From Citricoccus sp. K5 (GTDB lineage: Bacteria; Actinomycetota; Actinomycetes; Actinomycetales; Micrococcaceae), in the NCBI RefSeq assembly GCF_902506195.1, contig NZ_LR732817.1, positions 3,191,407 through 3,255,406 of the forward strand: 64,000 nucleotides of DNA, in the 5' to 3' direction. The position numbers and the translations under genes are program-made. Shown here in pieces: positions 42,701 through 50,700 of the stretch (position 1 is the stretch's first letter; every line of letters begins with the position of its first letter). Under the pieces are notes generated by a model. It was not told the DNA's origin and made no database searches. It was given only the letters and a program-made list of their open reading frames with translations.

Positions 42701-43270
42701 GTGCCGCAGCTGCGTCAGCAGGGCGAGGGCCTCCGGGAAGACCGCGACGCCTTCGCGTGCCAGGACCTCCTCGAAGAACCCCTGCTTGCGGGCCGCCAGG
42801 GCCTGCACGGTCAGTGCGCCGTCAGCGCCGACGTCGGCCCCCTCCGCGGCCGGCGTGCTCGCCATCCCCACGGCGAGCACCGGATCCGCAGTAGCCTCCA
42901 GGCCCGCGGGAGCCCCCGGGCGCGACAATTCAGTGAGAGCGTCCGTGGCTTCAGACACCCTCAGGCCACGGGAGGCGAAGAAGGCCCGGACGCCGTCCTC
43001 ACGGGGCCGGCCGTCCACGAACTGCAGGTAGTCCGTGACGTGGTCGAAGGGGCGCAGCGCTCGAGGGTCCGCGGTCACCGTCGCCAGGTTTTGGGGCAGG
43101 GTGCCGACCGCCGCGAGTGAGGCGTCGAAGAGTTCTTTCCACGCCCGGGCGTGGACGCCGGCGGTGTCCGTGACCACCCCGTCCATGTCAAAGATGACCG
43201 CACGGAAATGGCGGAGGGTGTGGCGGCGGGCGGGGCCCGTCAGCTGGACGGGGCGAGTCAGTGGATGCAT
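39785..43270 (-). CDS. Fused HAD phosphatase/phosphoglucomutase-like and GH65 glycosyl hydrolase/phosphorylase
   Basis: The 1161-residue two-enzyme protein has an N-terminal HAD domain (about 20-300) with FDMDGVVTD (Asp28, Asp30) and VTSSRNS, KPDPAMF, VLEDAASGVQAA. This matches the beta-phosphoglucomutase/trehalose-phosphatase-like branch. The C-terminal GH65 domain (about 310-1150) contains GHIFWDEIFIYPML and VMGPDEYHDG with the catalytic Glu832. GH65 enzymes split maltose, trehalose or related alpha-glucosides, usually with phosphate, to beta-glucose 1-phosphate, and a mutase would convert that to glucose 6-phosphate. The layout resembles mycobacterial OtsB1 (Rv2006). Cytoplasmic. ATG 43270 follows GGAAGG. 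Which sugar is used is not clear. Confidence 0.9.
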   Translation of the reverse strand: MHPLTRPVQLTGPARRHTLRHFRAVIFDMDGVVTDTAGVHARAWKELFDASLAAVGTLPQNLATVTADPRALRPFDHVTDYLQFVDGRPREDGVRAFFASRGLRVSEATDALTELSRPGAPAGLEATADPVLAVGMASTPAAEGADVGADGALTVQALAARKQGFFEEVLAREGVAVFPEALALLTQLRHDSVPTALVTSSRNSAAVLGAGHVDKLFDVVVDGNTALERGLPGKPDPAMFRLAAQQLGVEPVDAIVLEDAASGVQAAHDGGFGLVVGVDRARDPDRLKIAGADVVVEDITMLHLEQRTTRPFDPNWVLAYDHFDPAEEGTREALCTLANGYWGTRGSVPGTTAGPTHYPGTYVAGVFNRLTSTVQGRTVETEHMVNAPDWTFVLVTLDNGEELVPGNPNMVSYRQELDLRRGLLSRTMRFRDDRGRTTRVSTRQFQSFAGHHLAAMELTVEAEDWTGTASVRSMIDGRVSNQNVADDRELASDHWEPVQAREVDGETVLLETVTSQSRVHVATAARTRFQSPADAPEPVRTPVELGSTVIGHDIAIELAEGVPVMFDKIAAAANTHDHAISSVWHNAAKRIERTGSFRQLLTYHEEMWGINWSRFAVKLDQAPEQHGHLLPPATRLDATEALVRKGANQRHQLALNLHTFHVLQTSFGSRRDLDAGLGARGLHGEGYRGHIFWDEIFIYPMLTLRRPELTRGLLMYRYRRLGEARANARAEGYQGAMFPWQSGSDGREETPTELWNERSQQWMPDNSHRQRHVSLAVAYSVLRYVEATQDQTFVSDYGAEMLVEICRFFVSMTHFNPERGRYELHGVMGPDEYHDGYPEASGSGVRNNAYTNVLLSWVLSETVRLVHWLDGLDDPLTEWLDVFEDELDHWADLSLRLRVPFQDGGVMSQFDGYEELLEFDWDAYRAKYGNIGRLDLILQAEGDTTNRYKLSKQADVLMLTYLFSSEELQGILNRMGYHFTSEDFAATVDYYLARTSHGSTLSRLVHGWVAARTDRSSSWELFQEALEADLSDTQGGTTREGIHLGAMAGTVDMIIRCYAGVETRADTLWLHPLLPVELPGLQFTIRFRRQPLSVRITQYCITLELLDGSAHPIHLNVEGRDKTMNPGEKWTVPLLNRHPSLTASVDPMACVSPDANRLGIL

Positions 43271-43424
43271 GAAGCCTTCCTGTTCCTCGGGCGGTTACCT
43301 CGGGACTTCGCGGTCAGTCCCCTGCATGGACCCGGCCACAGGTCTTGGACCAGCCTAACGAGGGGGACGTGGAGGGGATCAACCCGAGGCCACCCGGGCA
43401 CGGCGATCGTAGGAGACGGGGCGG

Positions 43425-44711
43425 TCAGCGCCGTTCGAGGAGCATCAGGACCTCGTAGTGCTCGGTCTGCGGGAACATGTCCAGCAGCCGCGCCCGCACC
43501 GGACGGTATCCGGGCAGATGCTCCAGGTCCCGCGCCAACGTGGCGGCATGGCAGCTCGAGTACAGCACGTGCGGAATCCCTGTGGCCTCGATCCAGCCGG
43601 CCAGCTCGGAGCCGATGCCGCGCCGCGGCGGATTGACCACGATGGCGTCCGGCAGCTCCGCGGGCACCTCGCCGGCACCGGTGTCCGCGGCCGGCGGCCC
43701 CTTAGGGGCGAGGACGGGTGCGCGGTCCGGTGTCCGTCCCGTGGGGATCGCGGTGGCATCCCCGACGGCGAAGCGCACGCGGTCCTGCACGCCGAGCTCC
43801 CGCGCCGTCACCTGTGCGGCGGCGACGGCGTCCGCGGACGTCTCGAGACCCCAGACCGTGCGCTCGGTGCCGGCCGGGAGAAGGACGGGCCGGCCGTCGT
43901 CGGGAGGGCGGACCTCGGCGAGCTGGAAGCCGAATCCGCCCACGCCGCAGTACAGGTCCCAGACGCTGACGGCATCGGTGGTGTCCAGCCACTCGGAGGC
44001 CAGGGAATAGAGGGTGGCCGCCATGGCGGTGTTGGTCTGGAAGAAGCCCTGGGGGCGCAGGTTCAGGGGGATGCCGTTGAGGCGCATCGTCAGCGTCTGT
44101 GCCCCGGCCAGGTGGATCTCATCCGGGCCCTCGAGCAGGGCACGGTGCTCCGGCAGGAGGTTCGCGGTGACCACCTCGGTGTTCGGCAGGGCCGCCAGCA
44201 GGGTGGGGACCGCAGCACGGAGGGCGGGCAGCTGGTCCGTGGAACGCAGCACGAAACGGATCATCAGACCGCCCGAGGGGGAGAGGGTCATGATGACGTG
44301 CTTGAGCTCACCGGTGCGCGTGCCGACGTTGTACGGGGTGAGCGCAGCCGTGGTGATGACCTCCGCGACCACGGGGAAGGCCGCCCCGAGGGCCGGCTCA
44401 TAGAGGTCGCAGTCGCGCAGGTCCACGCCGGTGCCGTCATGGTGCTTGGGGTGCTGGCGGGGATCGAGGATGCCGAGTCGGGGGTTCTCGGCCGTGCCCG
44501 TGACCACCATCTTGGCCTTGTTGCGGAAGCCGGATTCCCGCGAGGGGACGGGGCCCAGCCACAGCTCCGAGCCGTCCGGCGCCCGGGTGCCGGCCACCGG
44601 ATCCAGGAGGCGGCGGACGCCGGCCTGTTTCCGGTCCAATTGCTCCGCGTAGGGCACGCCCATCAGGGGGCAGGAACGGCACTCGCCGGCGTCGAAATGG
44701 GGGCATTGCAT
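43425..44711 (-). CDS. rlmC: 23S rRNA uracil-C5 methyltransferase RlmC-like (TrmA/RumB family)
   Basis: The 428-residue SAM-dependent RNA methyltransferase has the Fe-S cluster cysteines C3, C11, C14 (ECRSCP) and C101 (LRDCDLYEP). The Rossmann/SAM part includes VWDLYCGVGGFGFQLAE and VVNPPRRG, and the catalytic Cys387 lies in LYSSCHAATLARD. These are the hallmarks of RlmC/RlmD. It lacks the TRAM domain of RlmD, which favours RlmC (m5U747). Two Pro/Gly-rich insertions (near 280 and 335-350) lengthen the C-terminal half. ATG 44711 follows CTGGAG with an eight-base spacer. Confidence 0.88.
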   Translation of the reverse strand: MQCPHFDAGECRSCPLMGVPYAEQLDRKQAGVRRLLDPVAGTRAPDGSELWLGPVPSRESGFRNKAKMVVTGTAENPRLGILDPRQHPKHHDGTGVDLRDCDLYEPALGAAFPVVAEVITTAALTPYNVGTRTGELKHVIMTLSPSGGLMIRFVLRSTDQLPALRAAVPTLLAALPNTEVVTANLLPEHRALLEGPDEIHLAGAQTLTMRLNGIPLNLRPQGFFQTNTAMAATLYSLASEWLDTTDAVSVWDLYCGVGGFGFQLAEVRPPDDGRPVLLPAGTERTVWGLETSADAVAAAQVTARELGVQDRVRFAVGDATAIPTGRTPDRAPVLAPKGPPAADTGAGEVPAELPDAIVVNPPRRGIGSELAGWIEATGIPHVLYSSCHAATLARDLEHLPGYRPVRARLLDMFPQTEHYEVLMLLERR

Positions 44712-44871
44712 GGTGTCTCCAGGTTAGTGGCTGAAAAAAATTCTGCCGATTCACCACCGGGACCCATCCGCAGGACGGGTGGCTCCGAATACTCCATGAC
44801 AGCCCGCCCGGAAGACCGGGGGGAGGCACCCGTGGGACAGCACGTTCCACACACTTCAAGGAGAAGTCATC

Positions 44872-45576
44872 ATGAAGACCACGATGCGCAACACCATGCT
44901 GGGACTGTTCGCTGTGACGGCGCTCGGACTGACCGCCTGTGGCGGCGCCGCAGACGAGCCGGCCTCCTCCTCGGCGGCCCCCTCGTCCGAATCCTCCATG
45001 TCCGCCTCGTCCTCCATGGAGGAGTCCATGGAGTCCGGCTCTGGATCTGCCAGCGCCTCGGAGTCCATGATGGATCCGGCCGCCAACCTGGTCGGCCCGG
45101 GCTGCGCCGCGTATGCCGAGGAGGTCCCTGACGGTGCCGGCTCGGTGGAGGGCATGGCCATGGACCCCGTGGCCGTGGCCGCCTCGAACAACCCCATGCT
45201 GACCACCCTCACCTCGGCGGTGTCCGGCGAACTGAACCCGGACGTCGACCTGGTGGACACCCTGAACGGTGACGAGTTCACCGTGTTCGCCCCGGTGGAT
45301 GACGCCTTCGCCGCCATCCCCGAGGCAGACCTGAACGCCGTGGTGGAGGATGCCGACATGCTCTCCTCGGTGCTCACCTACCACGTGGTCCCCGGCCAGA
45401 TCTCCCCGGATGAGATCGCCGGCACCCACACCACCGTGCAGGGCGAGGACCTCGAGGTGGCCGGCAGCGGCGACGAGCTGACCGTCAATGACGCCAACGT
45501 CATCTGCGGTGGGGTCCAGACCGCCAACGCGACCGTCTACCTGGTCGATTCCGTCCTGATGCCGGCCATGGACTGA
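44872..45576 (+). CDS. Fasciclin (FAS1) domain lipoprotein
   Basis: The 234-residue lipoprotein has a signal with lipobox LTAC (Cys23), a Ser-rich linker (26-65), then a FAS1 domain (about 95-233) opening [14 protein letters not shown] with [21 protein letters not shown] and [13 protein letters not shown]1 proteins are extracellular and adhesive; mycobacterial MPT70/MPT83 are examples. ATG 44872 follows AAGGAG. A hairpin at 45613-45656 separates it from a molybdopterin oxidoreductase gene 183 bases downstream on the same strand. A shared role is possible, since FAS1 proteins and membrane redox enzymes often occur together. Confidence 0.88.
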   Translation: MKTTMRNTMLGLFAVTALGLTACGGAADEPASSSAAPSSESSMSASSSMEESMESGSGSASASESMMDPAANLVGPGCAAYAEEVPDGAGSVEGMAMDPVAVAASNNPMLTTLTSAVSGELNPDVDLVDTLNGDEFTVFAPVDDAFAAIPEADLNAVVEDADMLSSVLTYHVVPGQISPDEIAGTHTTVQGEDLEVAGSGDELTVNDANVICGGVQTANATVYLVDSVLMPAMD

Positions 45577-45612
45577 TCCCCCACCGGCTGAGCCGGTCCC
45601 TTGACGGCGCGG

Positions 45613-45656
45613 AGGTGGCCGGTCCAGTACCGAAGGCGGTACGGGGCCGGCCACTT
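45613..45656 (+). terminator. Compound hairpin between fasciclin and molybdoenzyme genes
   Basis: Outer arms 45613-45622 and 45647-45656 pair over ten bases with one wobble; an inner stem GTACCG (45627-45632) with CGGTAC (45637-45642) sits inside. It is a likely terminator of the fasciclin gene. Confidence 0.55.
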
Positions 45657-45759
45657 CCCGCATCCGCCACCTCCGCATCCGATACTGTCCATAACCGCCG
45701 CCGGACGCATCCGCCACCACTGGCAAGCGTCGCCCGGCGCCACCGACGAGAGAAGAACG

Positions 45760-47358
45760 ATGGCCATGAAGAGGCACGCTGAACCAGGCTCCGCCCGCGG
45801 CTGGCCCTTCGCCGCCTCCGGCGCCCTTGCCGCCGCCCTCCTGCTGGGCATCGCCGAGATCGCCTCTGCGCTGTTCTCCCCGGTGTCCTCACCCCTGGTG
45901 GCCGTGGGGGCGGCCTTCATCGACATAACGCCCTCGTGGCTGAAGGACTTCGCGATCGACGTCTTCGGCACCGCGGACAAACTCGTGCTGATGGTGTCCA
46001 TGGGCGTGGTGGCCCTGGCCCTGGCCGCCGTCCTGGGTCTCATCGCCCGCCGCCGGCTGACCCTCGCCTCGGTGCTCTGTGCCGCCATCGCCGTACTCCT
46101 GGGCGCCGCCGTCCTGAGCCGGCCGGCGACCGGATGGCTTGACCTGCTGCCCACTGTTCTCGGTGGCGTGGCTGGCATCGCGGCGCTGAACTGGCTCGTG
46201 CGGCTGGCGCACCGACGCACCGTCCCGGTGGGCGACAGCCCCGGACCGGAGCCCACGGAGGGTGGCGCTGCACGTCCCGCTCGGCCGGAGGCGGCACGGC
46301 GCACCTTCCTGATCGGCGCCGGCCTGACGGCGGTGGTGGCTGTGGCGACCATGGCCGGGGGCCGCGCCCTCTCCGCCGTCAGCACGGCCGCGGCGGCCAC
46401 CCGTGATGCCCTGCGCCTGCCGGGGGCGCGCCGCACGGCGGCGCCCCTGCCCCAGGGAGTGGGCGCACCGGCCCCGGGGATGCCACCGTTCGTCACCCCG
46501 AACGGCGACTTCTACCGTATCGACACGGCCTTGGCCGTGCCCCGGATCGACCCCTCCACCTGGGAACTGCGGGTCCACGGCATGGTGGAGGAGGAGTTCA
46601 CCCTGAGCTTCACCGAACTGCTGGAACTGGACCTCCAGGAGAGCTGGGTGACCCTGACGTGCGTGTCCAACCCCGTGGGCGGAGAGCTGGCCGGCAACGC
46701 CAAATGGCTGGGCTATCCGCTCCAGGACCTGTTGGCCCGGGCCCGGCCGCAGGAGGGCGCGGACATGGTGCTCTCGACCTCGGTCGACGGCTTCAGTGCC
46801 TCAACGCCCCTGGACGTCCTCACTGACGGGCGGGATGCGTTGCTCGCGGTCGGCATGAACGGGGAGCCGCTCCCGCTGGAGCATGGCTTCCCGGTGCGGA
46901 TGGTGGTGCCCGGACTGTACGGCTACGTCTCGGCGACCAAGTGGGTGGTGGACCTGGAGGTCACCCGCTTCGCGGACAAGACCGCCTACTGGACGGACCG
47001 TGGCTGGGCGGAACGCGGCCCGATCAAGCTGGCCTCGAGAATCGATGTCCCGCGGGGATTCGAGGCGGTGCCCACCGGAGCCACCGTCCTGGGCGGCACG
47101 GCCTGGTCCCAGACCATCGGCATCGACCGGGTCCAGGTGCAGGTGGATGACGGGGCATGGCAGGACGCCACCCTGGCGGCCGAGGCCACCGTGGACACCT
47201 GGCGGCAGTGGTCCTTGGAATGGGAGGGCGAGCCCGGCAACCACAAGGCCCGGGTCCGCGCCGTGAACCGAGACGGCGAGGTACAGACCTCGGACCGCGC
47301 GGACACCGTGCCGGACGGCGCGAGCGGCTGGCACGAGGTCCAGTTCCGCGTCGAGTAG
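45760..47358 (+). CDS. Membrane-anchored molybdopterin-dependent oxidoreductase (sulfite-oxidase fold)
   Basis: The 532-residue protein has about four to five N-terminal hydrophobic segments (about 20-40, 72-95, 100-120, 126-145 and 182-200) before a sulfite-oxidase-like molybdopterin domain (about 255-430). The Mo-ligand Cys lies in WVTLTCVSNPVGG; GFPVRMVVPGLYGYVSATKWV and a C-terminal dimerisation/immunoglobulin-like domain follow. Proteins of this type oxidise or reduce sulfoxides or sulfite and are inserted in the membrane with an outward-facing active domain, usually paired with a heme or quinone donor; none is encoded nearby. ATG 45760 has GAGAGAAG upstream. Longer upstream reading is spurious. 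Confidence 0.87.
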   Translation: MAMKRHAEPGSARGWPFAASGALAAALLLGIAEIASALFSPVSSPLVAVGAAFIDITPSWLKDFAIDVFGTADKLVLMVSMGVVALALAAVLGLIARRRLTLASVLCAAIAVLLGAAVLSRPATGWLDLLPTVLGGVAGIAALNWLVRLAHRRTVPVGDSPGPEPTEGGAARPARPEAARRTFLIGAGLTAVVAVATMAGGRALSAVSTAAAATRDALRLPGARRTAAPLPQGVGAPAPGMPPFVTPNGDFYRIDTALAVPRIDPSTWELRVHGMVEEEFTLSFTELLELDLQESWVTLTCVSNPVGGELAGNAKWLGYPLQDLLARARPQEGADMVLSTSVDGFSASTPLDVLTDGRDALLAVGMNGEPLPLEHGFPVRMVVPGLYGYVSATKWVVDLEVTRFADKTAYWTDRGWAERGPIKLASRIDVPRGFEAVPTGATVLGGTAWSQTIGIDRVQVQVDDGAWQDATLAAEATVDTWRQWSLEWEGEPGNHKARVRAVNRDGEVQTSDRADTVPDGASGWHEVQFRVE

Positions 47359-47402
47359 CCGACCACCCGGCAGACAGTCCGGCGGTCAGCGCGGATGCCG
47401 GC

Positions 47403-48002
47403 TCAGTACTCGGGTTCGGAGCGCAGGTCCGGCCGGGCGAATCGCTCGGCCAGGCGGTCCAGGGCGTCCTCGGCAGCTGAGGCCAGCACCGAATCGGGAT
47501 CCATGAGCAGGCCCTGCAGGGTGGATGCGGTCGACTCCCGTCCGACTTCACCGAGGGCCTGCGCGGCGGCGCTGCGGACCCGCGGATCCTGGTCGGACAA
47601 CAGCGCTTCGACGGTGCTGGAGGCGGACGCCAGGCCCTCCGCCGCGTGGGCCGTGACGATTCGGCAGCACGTTCGCCGCACTGCAGCGCTTTCGTCCGTG
47701 AGGCCGGCCATCACGGCATCGGCGGCCCGCGGGTGCCAGTGGTGCACCAGCACGCGGGCCCCCAGCAGCCGGGGCAGATGCGGGTCCAGGGCCAGTTCCG
47801 GGTCCAGGGTGTCCGCCTCGCCGCGGATCATCGCGATGTCCGGATCCCCGGCGTCCCCGGGGCGTGCTCGGCCAGTGAGCAGCCGCACGGCCCAGTCGGC
47901 GAGCTGGCGCCCTCCCACTTGCTCGACGGCGGCCGTCACCATCGCAGCCTCCTCGCCCTCGGCGGGGCCCGGCAGGTTCACCTCCCAGTAGCGGTCGGTC
48001 AT
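47403..48002 (-). CDS. HEAT-repeat protein
   Basis: The 199-residue soluble protein has alpha-helical repeats in the C-terminal half (AVMAGLTDESAAVRRTCCRIV, VEALLSDQDPRVRSAAAQAL, LQGLLMDPDSVLASAAEDAL), typical of HEAT/armadillo scaffolds. The N-terminus (TDRYWEVNLPGPAEGEEAAMV) is of unknown type. The start ATG 48002 overlaps the thioesterase stop by one base (TGATG), so it is translationally coupled to that gene. The partner is unknown. Confidence 0.75.
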   Translation of the reverse strand: MTDRYWEVNLPGPAEGEEAAMVTAAVEQVGGRQLADWAVRLLTGRARPGDAGDPDIAMIRGEADTLDPELALDPHLPRLLGARVLVHHWHPRAADAVMAGLTDESAAVRRTCCRIVTAHAAEGLASASSTVEALLSDQDPRVRSAAAQALGEVGRESTASTLQGLLMDPDSVLASAAEDALDRLAERFARPDLRSEPEY

Positions 48003-49021
48003 CAGTGCTGCTCTCCTTCGTTCAGCAGGTGGTTGGGCAGCCGGTTCCCCGGGGCCCGGCCGCGGATCTCCAGCAGGGTGCGGGCGTGCTGCCACAGCCT
48101 CCGGTCCTCGTCATTGCTCGGCTTCCACACGGGGACCGGTACGGACGTCCCGGAGCTGTCCCGGGCCACCATGACCGTGATGCAGTTCGTGGTCTGGGCC
48201 GGCTCTCCGCCCTTCGGGTCCCCGGAGCGGACCTCGACGGCGATGTGCATGCCCTTGTTCCCCGTGTAGATCAGGCGTGCCTCCACTTCCACGAGGTCTC
48301 CGATGTGCAGAGGGCGCAGGAAACGGATGCCGCCGGAGAACACCGCCACGGTGTCCCGGCCGCAGTAGCGGGAGGAGCAGAGGTAGGCCGCGGAGTCGAT
48401 CCATTCCATGACGATCCCGCCGTGCACCTTGCCTCCCCAGTTCACGTCCGTGGGTTCGGCGAGGAAGCGCAGCACCACCTTCTCGGCGGTGCCGGCCTCG
48501 GTGTACCGCTGCTCCTGGAGCTCGGCCGAGATCTCGTCCCGGACCGGGATGCGGGACATGGCGTAGTCGCGGGCCAGCTGCTGCTCCAGGGTGCGGGGAA
48601 CGAACTCCGGCACGGGCGTGGAGTGGCCCTCGGCGTCGACGGCCACGAAGATCACGAGGCAGCGGGCGCGTTCGGCGAGGTGACCCGTCTTCGGGTCCCC
48701 CGAGCGCACCATGGTGCTGATGTGCATGGAGGACCGGCCTGTGTAGAGGACCGTGGCCGTGATCTCGACCATCTCGCCGATCTCGACGGGGTATTCGAAG
48801 TGGACGTTGCCCACGTAGGCGGTCACGCAATAACTGCCGCTCCAGCCCGTGGCGGCAGCGAAGGCCGCCTTGTCCACCCACTCCAGCACCCGGCCGGCAT
48901 CCACCGTCCCGGCCTTGCCACGATCGGTGGGGGCCGCGAGGAAGCGCAGCGTGACCTCGTGGCGACGGTCCGCCGATGGCATCAGCGGGGCGGGGGCAGC
49001 CGGGGTCGGGGAAATCTCCAT
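48002..49021 (-). CDS. Acyl-CoA thioesterase, double hotdog
   Basis: The 339-residue cytoplasmic enzyme has two hotdog domains. The first (about 20-165) contains GTVDAGRVLEWVDKAAFAAA; the second (about 185-320) contains GKVHGGIVMEWIDSAAYLCS. The conserved Asp of the WVD/WID motif is the expected catalytic acid, as in two-domain ACOT-type thioesterases. It hydrolyses acyl-CoA, chain length unknown. ATG 49021 has no SD but lies six bases after CACAAT, which suggests a leaderless mRNA. A close paralogue is encoded divergently at 49137. Confidence 0.86.
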   Translation of the reverse strand: MEISPTPAAPAPLMPSADRRHEVTLRFLAAPTDRGKAGTVDAGRVLEWVDKAAFAAATGWSGSYCVTAYVGNVHFEYPVEIGEMVEITATVLYTGRSSMHISTMVRSGDPKTGHLAERARCLVIFVAVDAEGHSTPVPEFVPRTLEQQLARDYAMSRIPVRDEISAELQEQRYTEAGTAEKVVLRFLAEPTDVNWGGKVHGGIVMEWIDSAAYLCSSRYCGRDTVAVFSGGIRFLRPLHIGDLVEVEARLIYTGNKGMHIAVEVRSGDPKGGEPAQTTNCITVMVARDSSGTSVPVPVWKPSNDEDRRLWQHARTLLEIRGRAPGNRLPNHLLNEGEQH

Positions 49022-49027
49022 CCCACC

Positions 49028-49033
49028 ATTGTG
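49028..49033 (-). promoter_or_regulatory. -10 box, leaderless thioesterase gene
   Basis: Minus-strand CACAAT, then GGTGGG, then ATG 49021. Confidence 0.4.
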
Positions 49034-49123
49034 ACCTGCGGCCGGGGCTGGGCGTTGGCTGTGGACTTGCCGAAAGTTTCCGCTGGGCGAGAATCCGGTG
49101 AACGTGGCGTCCGTCACGGGTGC

Positions 49124-49129
49124 TAGTTT
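49124..49129 (+). promoter_or_regulatory. -10 box, second leaderless thioesterase gene
   Basis: TAGTTT, seven bases, then ATG 49137. Confidence 0.5.
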
Positions 49130-49136
49130 CGGTGGT

Positions 49137-50087
49137 ATGCCCACCCACAGTTCCGTAGCCCTGCAGTTCAGGGCCGAAGCCTATGACCATCCTGATGGCT
49201 CCGTGGATGCCGGCACTGTCATGACCTGGATCGACAAGACTGCTTACGCCTCCGCCGCCTCCTGGTCCGGCACCAACGTGGTCTCCTCCTATGTGGGCAA
49301 CATGCACTTCGGCAACCCGGTGCCGGTGGAGACCCGCGTGGTGGTGCAGTCACGCGTGGTGCACACCGGCCGGACCTCGGTGCACGTGCAGACCAGGGTG
49401 GTGCTGCCGGAGATCAAGGGTGCCGACGGCAAGTCCACGGTGTGCACCGAGTGCGTCATGGTCTATGTGGCAGTGGATGCGCAGGGCAACTCCATCCCCG
49501 TCCGCCCCTGGGAGCCGGACACCCCGGAGGAACTGGAGCGGGAGCGCCTGGCCAAGCTGCGCGGCACGGTTCGCCGCGAGGTGGAGGAGGCCATGATCGA
49601 GGCCCCGCCGCCCGCCGGTGAACTGACCAGCGAATCCGTGATCATGAGGTTCCTGGCCCACACCCGTGAGGTGTATCCCGGGGAGAAGGTCCAGGGCGGC
49701 ACCGTCATGCGGTGGATCGACGAGGCGGCCAACGTCTGCGCCTCCCGTTGGTCGGGGGTGCCGGTGGTCGCCGTCTTCGCCGGCGGCGTGCGCTTCTACC
49801 AGCCCGTGCGCGTGGGCGACCTCGTGGAACTGGAGGCCCGGCTCGTGCACACCGGCCCGCGGTCCATGCACCTGTCCGTCCGCGCCCGCGCCGGTGACCG
49901 GCGTGAACGCGAACCGATGCTGATCGCGCACGGCCTGACGGTGATGGTGTCCGCGGGAGCGGACGGGAAGGCCCTGCCCGTGAAGCAGTGGACCGCCGTG
50001 AGCGAGCAGGACCAGGTCCTGGAGCGGCGTGCCCTCGAGCTCGTGGGCCTGCGGAACAAGGCCGCCCACGAATGGGCCGGCGGCTGA
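49137..50087 (+). CDS. Acyl-CoA thioesterase, double hotdog (paralogue)
   Basis: The 316-residue enzyme has the same two-hotdog plan as its divergent neighbour: GSVDAGTVMTWIDKTAYASA in the first half and GEKVQGGTVMRWIDEAANVCASRW in the second. The first domain lacks some of the neighbour's text, but both Asp residues remain. ATG 49137 is leaderless (TAGTTT at 49124-49129); an in-frame GTG at 49098 is less likely. Two paralogues sharing a promoter region suggests a duplicated or heteromeric thioesterase system. Confidence 0.85.
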   Translation: MPTHSSVALQFRAEAYDHPDGSVDAGTVMTWIDKTAYASAASWSGTNVVSSYVGNMHFGNPVPVETRVVVQSRVVHTGRTSVHVQTRVVLPEIKGADGKSTVCTECVMVYVAVDAQGNSIPVRPWEPDTPEELERERLAKLRGTVRREVEEAMIEAPPPAGELTSESVIMRFLAHTREVYPGEKVQGGTVMRWIDEAANVCASRWSGVPVVAVFAGGVRFYQPVRVGDLVELEARLVHTGPRSMHLSVRARAGDRREREPMLIAHGLTVMVSAGADGKALPVKQWTAVSEQDQVLERRALELVGLRNKAAHEWAGG

Positions 50088-50162
50088 CGGGGAGGCCTTC
50101 TCCCTGATTGAGGCCGTGCGAAGACCGGGCAGCTCGCAGATGAGGCATTACGCGATGGGGAC

Positions 50163-50654
50163 TCAGGCGTAGAACCCGTCCCGCAGATTGATCCCGTGCT
50201 CCACCCAGGCCTTCATGGCTGCCAGCATCCCGGTCCAGCCCATGCAATTGCCGAACGCGTTGCGCGCCCCGTCCTGAGTGGGATGCCAGGAGGACTCCGT
50301 GATCGAGACCAGCGTCCGCGTGTCCCCGTCCAGCGGGGAGAACGTGAACGTCACCGTGGTCATCCCGGACTCGTCCACGGCCGACTCGCCGTCCCACCGC
50401 AGCACGATCCGCTGCGGCGCGGCAGCCTCGACCACCTCGACCGGGAACGCCCCGGGGAAGTCGGCGAAGTCCCACGTCACCTCGGCGCCGGTCTCCAGCC
50501 GGCCCCGCGCGCCGCCGGTGGTGAAGTACTGCGAGAGCCGGTCCGGGGTTGCCACCGCCTCATAGGTCTCCGCCACCGGCCTGGCGATCCGCCCGGTCAC
50601 GGTGAAGGACAGCTCGGTGAGGTCGGTGGGGGAAGAGCCCGCTGACTCAGTCAT
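50163..50654 (-). CDS. SRPBCC/AHSA1-family protein
   Basis: The 163-residue soluble protein has the AHSA1-type START fold (RIARPVAETYEAVATPDRLSQYF, then TGAEVTWDFADFPGAFPVEVVE, and GWTGMLAAMKAWVEHG at the end). These bind hydrophobic ligands or act as Hsp90-like cofactors; the ligand is unknown. ATG 50654 lies six bases after TATCTT with no SD. It is divergent from the AlkA-like gene at 50701 and converges on the thioesterase at 50087. Confidence 0.85.
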   Translation of the reverse strand: MTESAGSSPTDLTELSFTVTGRIARPVAETYEAVATPDRLSQYFTTGGARGRLETGAEVTWDFADFPGAFPVEVVEAAAPQRIVLRWDGESAVDESGMTTVTFTFSPLDGDTRTLVSITESSWHPTQDGARNAFGNCMGWTGMLAAMKAWVEHGINLRDGFYA

Positions 50655-50660
50655 GCGGTG

Positions 50661-50666
50661 AAGATA
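50661..50666 (-). promoter_or_regulatory. -10 box, leaderless SRPBCC gene
   Basis: Minus-strand TATCTT, six bases, then ATG 50654. Confidence 0.5.
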
Positions 50667-50688
50667 CCGCCTCGGCCCGGCCCGGCGA

Positions 50689-50694
50689 TAGGGT
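50689..50694 (+). promoter_or_regulatory. -10 box, leaderless AlkA-like gene
   Basis: TAGGGT, then CCACCC, then ATG 50701. Confidence 0.5.
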
Positions 50695-50700
50695 CCACCC

